Of a DNA stretch of 64,000 nucleotides, positions 46,455-56,060 are shown piece by piece (position 1 is the stretch's first letter; each line of letters opens with the position of its first letter). Source of the DNA: Aneurinibacillus terranovensis DSM 18919 (GTDB lineage: Bacteria > Bacillota > Bacilli > Aneurinibacillales > Aneurinibacillaceae); assembly GCF_000430625.1 (NCBI RefSeq), contig NZ_AUMJ01000015.1, positions 107,608-171,607 of the forward strand, given 5' to 3'. The notes under the pieces are model-generated. The model was not told the DNA's origin. It made no database searches and worked only from the letters and a program-made list of their open reading frames with translations. The translations under genes were made by a program, and so were the position numbers.

Positions 46455-47558
46455 CTATCCCTTCCTCCTCTGCCAATACGTATAACCTGTTATGTACAAC
46501 AGAAAAACAACTGGAAAGGCATAGGCAACGAAATAACCAATGAATCCCCACCATTCCCTCATATCATTCGCCTGCTCAGAAGAAGGTGTATAGAAAAGTA
46601 GAACCACAACCATTAAAGGCAACAAAATGTAGGTGGGTAATAGCCAACTTTTCTTATTAACGAGTTGGTTAATCCCATACATAGCAGAAAAAAGGTACGA
46701 AATACTTGGTCTTGAAAAAATAAAAAGATAGAACGACAAAAAGACAATTTCAAATCGTTCAAGAAACGAGAAATGAATCGGTTTAAGAAGGAAAAGTGTG
46801 GGGTAGATATATTCTGAAATTTCATTCGGGCTAAAATACAAGAAACAAACAAGCGTAATTTGAAGATAAACGATCAATGTAATGGTATTGGCAATGACAA
46901 TTCCTTTTGCTGCGTTTTGTTTATTATTAAGATAGGGATAAAGGATAAAGGCGAATTCAAATCCAAGATAAGCGACTATCGTTTCTTTCACTGCAGATAA
47001 AACCGGCATCCATCCTTCTTTTAAAACAGGGAGCAGGTACACCCAATGGCTATCTTTAATGGGTATGGTTAACAAGAACGGCATCCAAAGCGTAAAGAAA
47101 AAGACAAAGACGGCATACCGGCAAAAGATCCGGACCCCACCGCGAATCAACATATACGTTGGAATGATAAATAAAAGCATGAGTGCATAGCCTGGGGTTT
47201 TCGGCAAAATCCACGTTCGAATAACAAGGATGACTGAAATATATAAGGATGTAGACGCAAGTAAATAATATAAAATCCAGATCACCATCCCTGCTTTTCC
47301 CATCCATTTCCCCGTATAGCGTGTTAACAAATCAAGCAAGGTATCCCCTGGATGTTTGGCCATGACCCGTACAATGCATAGGCTGACCAGCGTGGTCATC
47401 GCCCACCCGATAATAATCGAGATCCAACCGTCTGTACCTGCCACCTGTTCCAATCCCCGCGGAAACGTAAGCAAGCCGAACCCGACCTGAACACCGTTAA
47501 TGGTCAGAATATATTGCAATAAGGAGATCTCATTCTTTCCATCTTGTTTATTTATCAT
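46455..47558 (-). CDS. Spore germination protein GerAB-type permease
   Basis: 367 residues with about ten membrane helices, of the APC-type GerAB family: QYILTINGVQVGFGLLTFPR, KHPGDTLLDLLTRYTGKW, PAV-like KETIVAYLGFEFAFILYPYL. B-subunits are thought to bind the germinant. The ATG overlaps the gerAA stop by 4 bp after GGAGG. Confidence 0.93.
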   Translation of the reverse strand: MINKQDGKNEISLLQYILTINGVQVGFGLLTFPRGLEQVAGTDGWISIIIGWAMTTLVSLCIVRVMAKHPGDTLLDLLTRYTGKWMGKAGMVIWILYYLLASTSLYISVILVIRTWILPKTPGYALMLLFIIPTYMLIRGGVRIFCRYAVFVFFFTLWMPFLLTIPIKDSHWVYLLPVLKEGWMPVLSAVKETIVAYLGFEFAFILYPYLNNKQNAAKGIVIANTITLIVYLQITLVCFLYFSPNEISEYIYPTLFLLKPIHFSFLERFEIVFLSFYLFIFSRPSISYLFSAMYGINQLVNKKSWLLPTYILLPLMVVVLLFYTPSSEQANDMREWWGFIGYFVAYAFPVVFLLYITGYTYWQRRKG

Positions 47559-49084
47559 CCACCTTCCTCCTTGTTTCCCTGCCTTTTCAACTGTCTGGGA
47601 CGAACAGATAATGGCCGTTTCTTCATGAGCCGTAGTGGTAAACGAATAAACGTATCCTTCATATCCGAAATGTGCAGGGGTGAAATGGGGCTGCTATACG
47701 GAACGCCGAGTGATTCTAAAGAAAGTAAGTGAATAATCACCACCATCATTCCAATCATAATCCCAACCATGCCGAACACGGAGGCGATGAGCATCATCGG
47801 AAAACGAAGGAGCCGAATCCCCGCCGACATTTCCAAGTCAGGAATAATAAAAGAAGCAATCGCCGTTATCGATACGACAATAACCATGACATTACTGACA
47901 AGCCCGGCCTGAACCGCTGCTTGGCCAATGACAATACCGCCTACCGTTCCGATGGTCTGTCCAATAGGCGCAGGAAGCCGAACGCCTGCTTCCCGTAGCA
48001 TTTCTAGCACCACTTCCATTTCCAGCGCTTCAAAGATAGGAGGAAAAGGAACTTTTTCCCTTGACTCCCCGAGCGTTAGAAGCAATTTAAGCGGAACGAC
48101 TTCATAATGAAAGGAAATCATGGCGATATAAAGAGCAGGGGTAAAAATCGCAATAAAAAATGACATAAAACGAAGGAGACGGATAAAAGAAACAGCGACC
48201 GATCTCACACCGTAATCATCCATGGTGCGAAAAAAAGTCGAAAAGGTCATCGGTCCAAGCAGTACACCTGGTGAACGGTCCACGACAACAGCCACTCGTC
48301 CCTCAAGGAGCTTGAAAGCAGCTGTATCCGGACGTTCCGTTATAGAAAGCTGGGGAAAAGGGGTATACGGGTTATCTTCAATGAGTTCTTTCAGCCCACC
48401 GGTGCTGAGGATGGCATCGACTTTGAGCGACTTGATTCGACACGCCATTTCCTGGATGACGTCTTCATTCGTTACATCGGCCAGATAAAGCATGGAAATC
48501 TTGGCACTCGCCCGCTCCCCAACGGTAAATTCCCTTACTTTTAATTCACGGCTTGGAATATAACGACGGATTAGCGCAATGTTTTGGCTAGCTGTTTCCG
48601 TAAACCCCTGGTGCGAGCTTTTTAACGATGATTCTACCTTTGGTTCCTCAATCCCCCGCTGTGGCCACCCTTGTGTTTCCATCTCCAACGCGGTTAACTG
48701 GCCATCCATAAACAGAATACTTTTTCCATTAAGGAGGGCTTGTTCAATCTCCGACCATTTCTGAACCTTTTTGATGTGGCCAATCGACACAGCAGACTCC
48801 CAGAAATCATTTTCATTCAATTCCTGAAACAAAAGTGGGCGAAGAATATCCATAGTAATGGCCTTTTTATCAACCAGTCCCTCCATATACACAAGCGCTG
48901 CTTCCTGTCCTGTTTTTAATTGAAACGTCCGTGTAATCAGTTCTGGAATTTCACTAAACAGCATGGACAAGTGATGTAAATTTGTAGAATGAGAAGAGGA
49001 AATCATTCCATTTAATACATTATCAACCTGTTCCTGTGTAGAAAATGCCTTCCTGCCTTTTAACCAATCATGAAAAAAGCCCAT
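47555..49084 (-). CDS. Spore germination protein GerAA-type
   Basis: About 509 residues from ATG 49084 (MGFFHDWLKGRK), though the frame is open to 49210. It has a soluble N-terminal half, the conserved SVAVSFIRLLRFMSFFIAIFTPALYIAMISFHYE helix block, PFPPIFEALEMEVVLEMLREAGVRLPAPIGQTIGTVGGIVIGQAAVQAGLVS and four to six helices. GerA-type A subunits form an oligomeric channel. It is the first gene of the A-B-C receptor operon read leftwards. There is a SpoVG-like no-signal; late forespore (sigma-G) expression is expected for the family but no site was identified. Confidence 0.93.
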   Translation of the reverse strand: MGFFHDWLKGRKAFSTQEQVDNVLNGMISSSHSTNLHHLSMLFSEIPELITRTFQLKTGQEAALVYMEGLVDKKAITMDILRPLLFQELNENDFWESAVSIGHIKKVQKWSEIEQALLNGKSILFMDGQLTALEMETQGWPQRGIEEPKVESSLKSSHQGFTETASQNIALIRRYIPSRELKVREFTVGERASAKISMLYLADVTNEDVIQEMACRIKSLKVDAILSTGGLKELIEDNPYTPFPQLSITERPDTAAFKLLEGRVAVVVDRSPGVLLGPMTFSTFFRTMDDYGVRSVAVSFIRLLRFMSFFIAIFTPALYIAMISFHYEVVPLKLLLTLGESREKVPFPPIFEALEMEVVLEMLREAGVRLPAPIGQTIGTVGGIVIGQAAVQAGLVSNVMVIVVSITAIASFIIPDLEMSAGIRLLRFPMMLIASVFGMVGIMIGMMVVIIHLLSLESLGVPYSSPISPLHISDMKDTFIRLPLRLMKKRPLSVRPRQLKRQGNKEEGG

Positions 49085-49239
49085 ACGTTCACCCTTTTTT
49101 CGGTTGTGTTTTCTACGGTTTATTATGAGAGATTGGGTGAAGAAATATACTTTTTCCTGGAATGAATAGGGAAAATAGTTTTTACTTTTTTTGGTTATAA
49201 GATTGTTCACAGTAGGAACAATAAATATGATGTTTTATT

Positions 49240-50763
49240 TTAGAAAAAGGAGAACCATTTTTTAACCCTTTTTGTGATACGTTTTTGGCGTACAGGAATG
49301 GATTCATGGTTTTTAACAGATTCAACGGCTTCTTCCGTTTTTTTGCACTTTGTGGGTTCATAAGGTTCATAAGCAAGTTGAACTTTCGTTACTTTACTCG
49401 TCCATTCGTCCAGGGCAACTAAATCGTCCCTATTTACTTGACGCAATGAATTTTTCCCAAGGGCTCGAATGGCAACCTTCATTTCTTCGATGCAAGAAGT
49501 AAAAAAGTTTTCCAAATATTTTGCTGCTTCTTCTTCATTGAATTCGTCTGCCATATTACCAGGGTAAGAAACAAGTTGCGTGGGTGGTTCCCAAGGAATG
49601 GCCTTTGTTACTTGAACATGGGTCATTGCCCATAATATAGCTGTTCCCATAAAAACAGCATCTGCACCTAAGGCAAGGGCTTTTAGACATTCTCCCGGAT
49701 TCACAAAACCTCCACCAATCAAAAGGCTAATCCTGTCTTTTACTCCCCGTTTCTCAAGATAGTGGACGGCCCGGGACAAGGCATAAATCGTAGGGAGACC
49801 AAAATCATCTTCCAAAATGGGAGGGCCTCCTTTTGTTCCGGCTTGACCGCCATCGATACTAATAAAATCAACTCCTCCCTGTATAGCAACTTCCAAATCG
49901 GCCTCCAGTTTGGCACTGGCACAAATCTTAACTCCAATGGGAACCCCACCCGTTACTTTACGAAGATTTTGTACAAGATTTTTAAGGTCTTTCGGTTTAT
50001 TGATTTCCTTGTGCCGAGAAGGAATCACAACGGTCCCTCCTGGTGGAACCTGTAAAATTTCTCGAGCTTTCCCTTCCATAAATTCAGGTGGAATAAAGCT
50101 TGCAGAACCTGCCGTGGCTCCTTGTCCAATGTGAATTTCAATCGCATCGGCCTGTTTGAGAATCTCAGGTTCTTTCGACCAATGAGCTGAATTATACTGA
50201 AGGATATAATATTTGGCTAATGCCCGATCCTCTGGTAAAAACCCGCCTTCTCCAGAATTGGTTGCTGTACCTACGGCAGCCGTTCCCTTTGCGATGGCTA
50301 TTCTTAGCTTTTCACTTACCCCGATCCCATATCCCATCGCTCCCACCGTCAAAGGAATATCTAGACATAACGGTTTTTTTGCCTTCGTTCCGATAGTAAC
50401 CTTCATATTAACAGGTTCATTCTCATGCGCGGGTAAGATGGCTAATTGAGCAGGTGAAAAAATCAGTCCATCAAAATTAAGAAATTTACGCGGACTGCCA
50501 AACGGTCTTTCGATGATCTTTCCCATACTAGCACGTAGGCTATTTTCCACCACCATTCGAGGATTGATCTTCGTCATTGCAGAAACCATTTCCCATATAT
50601 TTTCAGGGTAACGATCTGACATTAATCGTTTTATGAAACGACCAACGATCCATTTAATTAAAGGCCTTGAAAAAATAAGGAAAAATACTCCTGCACAAAT
50701 AATTGCTATAAATGCGGCGGTAAAAGATCCAATCAAAAACGAAATTACGTTGTTTTTCATCAT
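49240..50763 (-). CDS. Membrane-anchored FMN-dependent glutamate-synthase-domain protein
   Basis: 507 residues. One N-terminal membrane helix (LIGSFTAAFIAIICAGVFFLIF) is followed by a full glutamate synthase central/FMN-binding TIM barrel: NSGEGGFLPED, EIHIGQGATAGSASFIP, VGVKICASAKLEADLE-like, DFISIDGGQAGTKGGPPI and LIGGGFVNPGECLKALALGADAVFMGTA. The glutaminase domain of true GltB is missing, and cysteines for the Fe-S cluster are sparse. B. subtilis YerD is similar. The oxidoreductase reaction is unknown. It is encoded upstream of the ger operon on the same strand, 156 bp away. Confidence 0.85.
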   Translation of the reverse strand: MMKNNVISFLIGSFTAAFIAIICAGVFFLIFSRPLIKWIVGRFIKRLMSDRYPENIWEMVSAMTKINPRMVVENSLRASMGKIIERPFGSPRKFLNFDGLIFSPAQLAILPAHENEPVNMKVTIGTKAKKPLCLDIPLTVGAMGYGIGVSEKLRIAIAKGTAAVGTATNSGEGGFLPEDRALAKYYILQYNSAHWSKEPEILKQADAIEIHIGQGATAGSASFIPPEFMEGKAREILQVPPGGTVVIPSRHKEINKPKDLKNLVQNLRKVTGGVPIGVKICASAKLEADLEVAIQGGVDFISIDGGQAGTKGGPPILEDDFGLPTIYALSRAVHYLEKRGVKDRISLLIGGGFVNPGECLKALALGADAVFMGTAILWAMTHVQVTKAIPWEPPTQLVSYPGNMADEFNEEEAAKYLENFFTSCIEEMKVAIRALGKNSLRQVNRDDLVALDEWTSKVTKVQLAYEPYEPTKCKKTEEAVESVKNHESIPVRQKRITKRVKKWFSFF

Positions 50764-50991
50764 ACGCTACCTCTTTTTGTTGAAGGTATATAGAAATTGA
50801 TTACATGGGAGGGCATAGATTATTTTTCCGTTTATTTTCATTTTTATACGGACGAAGAAGTTACCTTCTACGTAAGTCTCCCCCCATTCTTGGTATCAAG
50901 AACATGGTTCTCATTCATCACAATTTGAGATTTCATTTAATTTTTACAAATCATCGCTATAGTAGGAAGGAGGAGGGAGGAAATTGTTTAA

Positions 50992-51672
50992 ATGTATGTC
51001 TTATTAGCAGAAGATGATCGGAAGCTTGGGAAATTAATTTCACATATGCTGAAAAAAGAGAAACATGTGGTGGATTGGTTAACAACAGGCGAAGATGTGT
51101 ATGACTATGCGGTTGGTACCGCGTACGATTTGTTGATTTTGGATTGGATGATGCCGCAAGAAGATGGAGTCAGCATTTGCCACAGACTGCGTCGAGATGG
51201 GTATCAGGGTGCGATTTTACTGCTAACCGCCCGCGATGCATTAGATGATCGGGTAAAAGGGCTCGATGCGGGGGCCGACGATTATATCGTCAAACCGTTT
51301 GAATTTGCAGAGTTGTTTGCACGTATGCGGGCATTGACAAGGCGCAGCCAGACACCGATACAGGATGATGTGATTCAGCTTGATAATCTGGTTATTCGTT
51401 GCACAGAGCATACCATTCATCGTAATGGAGAAGAAATTCAATTAACTCCCCGCGAATATCAGTTGTTTGAATTGCTGGCACGCAATCGTGGACAAATTAT
51501 TCGACGCGATGTGATTTTAGAGCGTATCTGGGGATATGATGCAGAAGTAACAAGCAATGCGCTCGATGCTCTGGTTCGTTTGCTGCGCAAAAAGATCGAT
51601 CGCCCAGGTGAGCGCAAGTTAATTCAAAATGTTCGGGGGATTGGGTATAAAGTAGAGGCCGATTATGTTTAA
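50992..51672 (+). CDS. OmpR/PhoB-type response regulator
   Basis: 226 residues. The receiver domain has the acidic pair EDD near residue 8 and phospho-acceptor Asp in LLILDWMMPQEDG, with the Lys of VKPFEF. The C-terminal winged-helix DNA-binding domain reads LTPREYQLFELLARNRGQIIRRDVILERIWGYDAEVTSNALDALVRLLRKKI. It overlaps the kinase gene by 8 bp. With the kinase it probably controls the ApbE/haem-membrane genes downstream. The target is inferred from adjacency only. Confidence 0.93.
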   Translation: MYVLLAEDDRKLGKLISHMLKKEKHVVDWLTTGEDVYDYAVGTAYDLLILDWMMPQEDGVSICHRLRRDGYQGAILLLTARDALDDRVKGLDAGADDYIVKPFEFAELFARMRALTRRSQTPIQDDVIQLDNLVIRCTEHTIHRNGEEIQLTPREYQLFELLARNRGQIIRRDVILERIWGYDAEVTSNALDALVRLLRKKIDRPGERKLIQNVRGIGYKVEADYV

Positions 51673-53002
51673 GAAAACGCGCAATCGGTTGACCATTTTA
51701 TTTACAGGCTTAATGATTTTGTTTTTGCTTTCGTTTATTTTAACAAGCTATTTTTTGTTGTCGTTTATGATTTACGAAGACAGTCGCGCAAATGTACGGG
51801 GACTTGTCGCTGAGGAATTTAACGATCATGCGAAGGATATTATAAATGCCGGAAACTACCACAAGGGAATAAGTGCCGGCAGGAATCATGATCATGATGA
51901 TGAAGTGAAGGCATCTATTTATTACAAAAAATATCGTTACTTCTTTTATTATGTTGTGGATGCAAATGGAAAAGTAATCAAAGGTGATGAGGGGCTACCC
52001 CAGCTGCGCGGCTCGATTGTGAAGGAGGTTCAGGGATGGAGACCCAAGCAGGACGAAATTAGTTTGAAAACTTTTACGGTGGATGGCAACCCGATGTATA
52101 TTATGATGGCGGGGCGTTCATTGTATGCTGGCAATCGGTATCAGGGAGGCGTTTATGTAGGGGTTGATGTTACTGAACAGCATCAGGCCCTTAAGCGAAC
52201 GGTGACGATTTTGACCATGGTAGCGGTGGCCTTTTTATTTATATCTTCTTTGCTGGGCCTTTACATGTCGGATCGGGCGATGCAGCCGATTATGCGTTCA
52301 TTTACGAGGCAGCGTGAATTTGTGGATAATGCTTCGCATGAGTTGCGGACACCACTTACTATTTTACAGTCTTCGCTTGAGGTATTAGAGACGGAAGAAA
52401 AAGGAAAAGCGTCAGAGTTTTCCCTTCAAGTTATGGATGATATGAAAGACGAACTGAAATGGATGACTAGATTAGTTGGGTATTTGCTAACACTGGCACG
52501 AGCCGACTCGGGAGTTATTGAACTTGCCTATGAATCGTTTGATGCGGCAGCGGTCGCACAACAAACTGCCCGTTCGTTTGAAACATTGCTTGCTAAACGT
52601 AAACAGCATTTTGCCTATGAGGCACCGGATGAACTCATCGTGTATGCCGATCGTGAAAGGGTTATACAGTTGCTATATATTTTGCTGGATAATGCAAGTA
52701 AATATACACCGGAAGGGGGAAGCGTAACACTGCGCGTAAGTGAGCAGGGGAAAGAAAAAAATCGAAAGGTTCGAATTGATGTGATAGATACAGGCGTTGG
52801 GATTTCCCTCGAAAATAAAGCCCGGATTTTTGATCGGTTTTATCGTGTAGACAAAGGCCGTTCACGGGAGATGGGCGGAACGGGACTGGGACTTTCGATT
52901 GCCAGTTGGATTGTGAAGGCGCATAAAGGATCGATTCAGTTAGATAGTATGCTAGGGAAAGGCAGTGTATTTACTGTACTTCTACCCATTAAAGAAACAT
53001 AG
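51665..53002 (+). CDS. Membrane sensor histidine kinase
   Basis: 445 residues. Two membrane helices (about residues 12-32 and 178-200) flank an extracytoplasmic sensor of about 140 residues containing a run of His and Asp (GRNHDHDDE) that could bind metal. HisKA has FVDNASHELRTPLTILQSSLE; the ATPase domain has LLDNASKYTPEGG, DVIDTGVGIS and GGTGLGLSIASWIVKAHKGSI. It is the partner of the preceding response regulator. The HDHDD segment suggests metal or pH sensing, which is speculation. Confidence 0.92.
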   Translation: MFKKTRNRLTILFTGLMILFLLSFILTSYFLLSFMIYEDSRANVRGLVAEEFNDHAKDIINAGNYHKGISAGRNHDHDDEVKASIYYKKYRYFFYYVVDANGKVIKGDEGLPQLRGSIVKEVQGWRPKQDEISLKTFTVDGNPMYIMMAGRSLYAGNRYQGGVYVGVDVTEQHQALKRTVTILTMVAVAFLFISSLLGLYMSDRAMQPIMRSFTRQREFVDNASHELRTPLTILQSSLEVLETEEKGKASEFSLQVMDDMKDELKWMTRLVGYLLTLARADSGVIELAYESFDAAAVAQQTARSFETLLAKRKQHFAYEAPDELIVYADRERVIQLLYILLDNASKYTPEGGSVTLRVSEQGKEKNRKVRIDVIDTGVGISLENKARIFDRFYRVDKGRSREMGGTGLGLSIASWIVKAHKGSIQLDSMLGKGSVFTVLLPIKET

Positions 53003-53105
53003 CCATGGAAAAAGAAACGGGATAGAAAGAGGTCACCCGGTTTTCAGCTTTTTTTCAGACATAGTCGGTATCCTGATGATATGTAAAAGATAAGGAGGCT
53101 TTTGG

Positions 53106-53522
53106 ATGGCGAAAAATGCTTGGGTTAAATGGGTCATGGGACTTACAAGTGTAGCGTCCTTTACCGGATTTATCGGTTTGGCTGGAAAGGCAGACGCGGA
53201 GAAAAAAGCGGCAGCCGATCTGAAGGCAGCTGTCGTCGATAATACAGGAACCAATCAAGCGGCAACATCTAAACAGGGGCAGCATGGAGACGTCATACAA
53301 AGTGAGTGGCAGGCTGTAGCGGCTAACCAAGCACCTAAGGGTAACCTGGACGCAGCAGGTCAGCAGAAACCTCATGAAACCGTAACAGATGGAAGCACGA
53401 GTGTTTCCTCCGGCAGCCAGTCAGCCTCTGTCGCCCAGTCCGGGAGCACCGGATCGGAGACGACGACGCTTCATCATAAAAAGAAAACCCATCATCGTGC
53501 TGCCCGGACGCATGCCTCGTAA
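53106..53522 (+). CDS. Small membrane-anchored low-complexity protein
   Basis: 138 residues. An N-terminal hydrophobic segment (WVMGLTSVASFTGFIGLAG) is followed by an Ala/Gln/Ser/Thr/Gly-rich exported tail and a His/Lys-rich C-terminus (HHKKKTHHRAARTHAS). No domain is recognised. It starts at ATG 53106 after AAGGAGG and ends 16 bp before apbE. It could be an anchored partner or substrate of the flavin transferase: a TDGSTS stretch distantly recalls ApbE acceptor motifs, but it lacks the usual FMN-binding fold. Confidence 0.75.
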   Translation: MAKNAWVKWVMGLTSVASFTGFIGLAGKADAEKKAAADLKAAVVDNTGTNQAATSKQGQHGDVIQSEWQAVAANQAPKGNLDAAGQQKPHETVTDGSTSVSSGSQSASVAQSGSTGSETTTLHHKKKTHHRAARTHAS

Positions 53523-53538
53523 AGAGGAGGCTGATGGA

Positions 53539-54492
53539 ATGCATTCCTTTAAAGCAATGAACACAGTGTTCTGGACCATGCATCTTCCGCAGCGTGAGCA
53601 GCAGCAGGTGGAATCATGGGTTCAGTACGTGGAGGATAAACTCAGCCGCTTTCGGGCCACCAGTGAATTATCCCGGTTGAACCAGAGTGGAGGAAAGCCA
53701 TTCGTGCCATCAGCTCTTTTGTATACCGTGCTGCGAATGGCGGAGGCGTATTACAGGGAAACGGATGGGCTTTTTTCGCCATTTTTAGGCGAAGAAATCA
53801 GACGTCTGGGGTATGATCGAACCTTTGAAGAACTTTCCCCGGCTGTTGGAGAAGCACAAATCTATAGCCGAATCCTTCAAAGAAAGCAGAGGGATATAAA
53901 TCATCCGGTTCAGTTTAACCGGATGATGAAAAGTGTGACTCTTTCCCCGGGTGTTTTTCTTGACTTCGGCGGAATTGCAAAGGGCTGGTCCGTTCAAAAG
54001 ATCAGCGGTTGGCTTAAAGAAGATGGGATAACCAGAGGATTGATTAATGCAGGGGGAGATATTGTCGCTTGGGACGAGGACGGCGGGAGCGGATGGGAAA
54101 TTACAGTTGCTAATCCAATGGAACCGGAACGGAATCTGGCCCGTTTTACCTTATCCGGCTGTGCCGGTGTCGCCACAAGCAGCACAAGAAAGCGCCGCTG
54201 GACAGATGCTGCCGGAACAACCCAACACCATATTCTTGATCCGCGAACCGGAAAGCCGACGGCCTCTGATCTCGTTCAGGTAACGGTTATAGCTCCCGAT
54301 GTAACAACGGCCGAAGTATATGCCAAGTGCCTGCTTGTTCTGGGTACAAAAGAAGCGAAGCACTGGCTGGCTTGCCGACAGCCTGATTTGGGCGTTATCG
54401 CCGTTGAGAAGCACGGCAAACGATTTGCAAACGAAGCTGCGTATGAAATGGGGTTACGCTGGATAGAGGAGGATTTACAGTGGAAAATATAA
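53539..54492 (+). CDS. apbE: FAD:protein FMN transferase (ApbE)
   Basis: 317 residues from ATG 53539, 8 bp after AGAGGAGG; the frame is open back to 53389, but that part overlaps the preceding gene. ApbE moves FMN from FAD onto a Thr/Ser of exported flavoproteins. Motifs: FLDFGGIAKGWSVQKI, GLINAGGDIVAWDED, the Mg-binding GVATSSTRKRRW and HHILDPRTGKP. No signal peptide is evident, so it may act inside the cell or via the membrane partner. It overlaps the next gene by 13 bp. Confidence 0.93.
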   Translation: MHSFKAMNTVFWTMHLPQREQQQVESWVQYVEDKLSRFRATSELSRLNQSGGKPFVPSALLYTVLRMAEAYYRETDGLFSPFLGEEIRRLGYDRTFEELSPAVGEAQIYSRILQRKQRDINHPVQFNRMMKSVTLSPGVFLDFGGIAKGWSVQKISGWLKEDGITRGLINAGGDIVAWDEDGGSGWEITVANPMEPERNLARFTLSGCAGVATSSTRKRRWTDAAGTTQHHILDPRTGKPTASDLVQVTVIAPDVTTAEVYAKCLLVLGTKEAKHWLACRQPDLGVIAVEKHGKRFANEAAYEMGLRWIEEDLQWKI

Positions 54493-55055
54493 TGGCAACG
54501 ATCGGCTCTTGGATACCGGTCTGGGATGCGTCACGTGCTGCAGGGCTTACGGCTTATCTGCTGTTGTTTTTTGCGACAGTTGCTGGCATTATGCAAAGTA
54601 TGAAGCTGCTGCCGCCAAAGGCAAGAGGGGCACTTGCTGTTTTTCATGCGAATGGAAGCTGGATCGGCCTGCTGTTTGGAATGACACATGGTCTGCTGCT
54701 GTTGTTTGATCAGTATGTAGGGTACACACTACGAGATATTTTCGTTCCGTTTTCTACCCACTACAAACCGATAGAGACAGCGCTGGGTATTTTCACATTC
54801 TATGTTATGTTTGTCCTTATCCTTTCTTCGGACCTCATGAAAAGGATTGGCAAAAAAATGTGGCGAATGATTCATTTTCTTTCATTTCCCGGATACTTGG
54901 CGGCACTTTTTCATGGCCTGTTAATGGGAACCGATTCCCAAAGTGAGTGGATCCTCGGCATGTATCTTGTTACCGGTGCGGTAGTGGCTATTCTCGTTGT
55001 GTTCCGTGTAAATATCTCGCTTCAAGCAAAAAAGAGCGTTTCTGCCCGCGGGTAG
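54480..55055 (+). CDS. Ferric-reductase-like transmembrane haem protein
   Basis: 191 residues with about five or six membrane helices. Histidines inside helices (MTHGLLLLFDQY near residue 70, MIHFLSFPGYLAALFHG near 135-150) are placed as haem ligands in the ferric reductase / YedZ-type domain. GTG 54480 lies inside the apbE 3' end, so the two are coupled. Together with ApbE this suggests electron transfer across the membrane to a flavinylated protein. The stop codon lies inside a terminator hairpin. Confidence 0.8.
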   Translation: MENIMATIGSWIPVWDASRAAGLTAYLLLFFATVAGIMQSMKLLPPKARGALAVFHANGSWIGLLFGMTHGLLLLFDQYVGYTLRDIFVPFSTHYKPIETALGIFTFYVMFVLILSSDLMKRIGKKMWRMIHFLSFPGYLAALFHGLLMGTDSQSEWILGMYLVTGAVVAILVVFRVNISLQAKKSVSARG

Positions 55056-55067
55056 AAACGCTCTTTT
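55029..55067 (+). terminator. Terminator of the apbE operon
   Basis: Perfect 15-bp arms AAAAGAGCGTTTCT and AGAAACGCTCTTTT around a GC-rich loop with T5. It overlaps the stop codon of the membrane-haem gene. Confidence 0.88.
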
Positions 55068-55078
55068 TACCGTCCTCT

Positions 55079-55259
55079 ATGATTTTTGCGCTCATTGCTT
55101 TTGGGGGAGTTTGTATTCTTGGCATCACGTCAACCGAATTGGAAAATAAGAACGAAATCACCAAAGCCGGAACCGTGTATGATTATTGGATTGGCGGCTC
55201 TGTTTGCTCTTTCTGCTTTTCACATTCGATTACCATTGCAAAGAAAGGGAAAAAGTCGA
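55079..55259 (+). pseudogene. Possible frameshifted small membrane protein
   Basis: After the terminator, one frame gives a first helix (MIFALIAFGGVCILGITSTE) and a polar segment; near 55180 the adjacent frame supplies a second helix (MIIGLAALFALSAFHIRL) ending in basic residues. The two pieces look like one short two-helix protein broken by a frameshift. There is no ribosome-binding site of note. It could be chance. Confidence 0.3.
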
Positions 55260-56060
55260 TTAGGCCCTTGCCAAGTCGGGGTTCAATCTTTCCAGGTAAC
55301 CCAGCCTATCTGAGATTTCTTTAGCAGCACTTTTTATTTTCGCAATCATCGAACTGTTGTACGGATTCATTCGATGAATAGGGCCGATAACGCTAAGGGC
55401 ATAAACAACTTTTCCCGTATAGTCCCGGATTGGTACGGCAATCGACGCCACTCCTTCTCGAATTTCCTCTATGCTGATCGCATACCCTTGATCTTTTATT
55501 TTGTTTAATACGGTTCGAAAATCTTCAGGATTGGTTATCGTTTGAGCGGTATACTTTTCAAGCCCTTTTTCAATGAATTGTTCGATCAACTCTTTCTCCT
55601 GATAAGCAAGGATGACTTTCCCGGAACTCGTACAGTGCAGGGGATTTCTTCTCCCAACATGAGATAAAATTTGAACAGGATGTTTGCATTCTACTTTATT
55701 TAAATAGACAACATCTGTTCCCTCCAAAACAGCAATATGTGCCGTCTCTCCAATTTCATGGACTAGCTTCTGAAGAATAGGCTGTGATTCCCGATTTACT
55801 TCCAAGTTTGAAGTTATGATGGTATTTAAATTAAGAATGGAAAGTCCTAATCGATATTTTTGCGTCTCCGGATCTTTGATAACAAATCCTTCGCTAGCAA
55901 GAGTGGCTAATAAACGACTAACCGTACTTTTTCCTAATCCTAAGGAAGAGGCTAAATCGGTTACTTTTTTTTCCGGCTCATCAATAGAAAAGCTGCGTAA
56001 AAGAAGAAGAGCATTTTTTACAGAAGAGAGCGTATAATCTTTTTTCTTATTATTTTCCAT
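55260..56060 (-). CDS. IclR-family transcriptional regulator
   Basis: 266 residues. N-terminal winged helix-turn-helix (SVKNALLLLRSFSIDEPEKKVTDLASSLGLGKSTVSRLLATL) followed by the IclR effector-binding domain (GETAHIAVLEGTDVVYLNKVE, LHCTSSGKVILAY, VASIAVPIRDYTGKVVYALSVIGP). It is divergent from the catechol meta-cleavage operon, so it is the likely regulator. IclR proteins bind aromatic or related acids; the effector is unknown here. Confidence 0.92.
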   Translation of the reverse strand: MENNKKKDYTLSSVKNALLLLRSFSIDEPEKKVTDLASSLGLGKSTVSRLLATLASEGFVIKDPETQKYRLGLSILNLNTIITSNLEVNRESQPILQKLVHEIGETAHIAVLEGTDVVYLNKVECKHPVQILSHVGRRNPLHCTSSGKVILAYQEKELIEQFIEKGLEKYTAQTITNPEDFRTVLNKIKDQGYAISIEEIREGVASIAVPIRDYTGKVVYALSVIGPIHRMNPYNSSMIAKIKSAAKEISDRLGYLERLNPDLARA

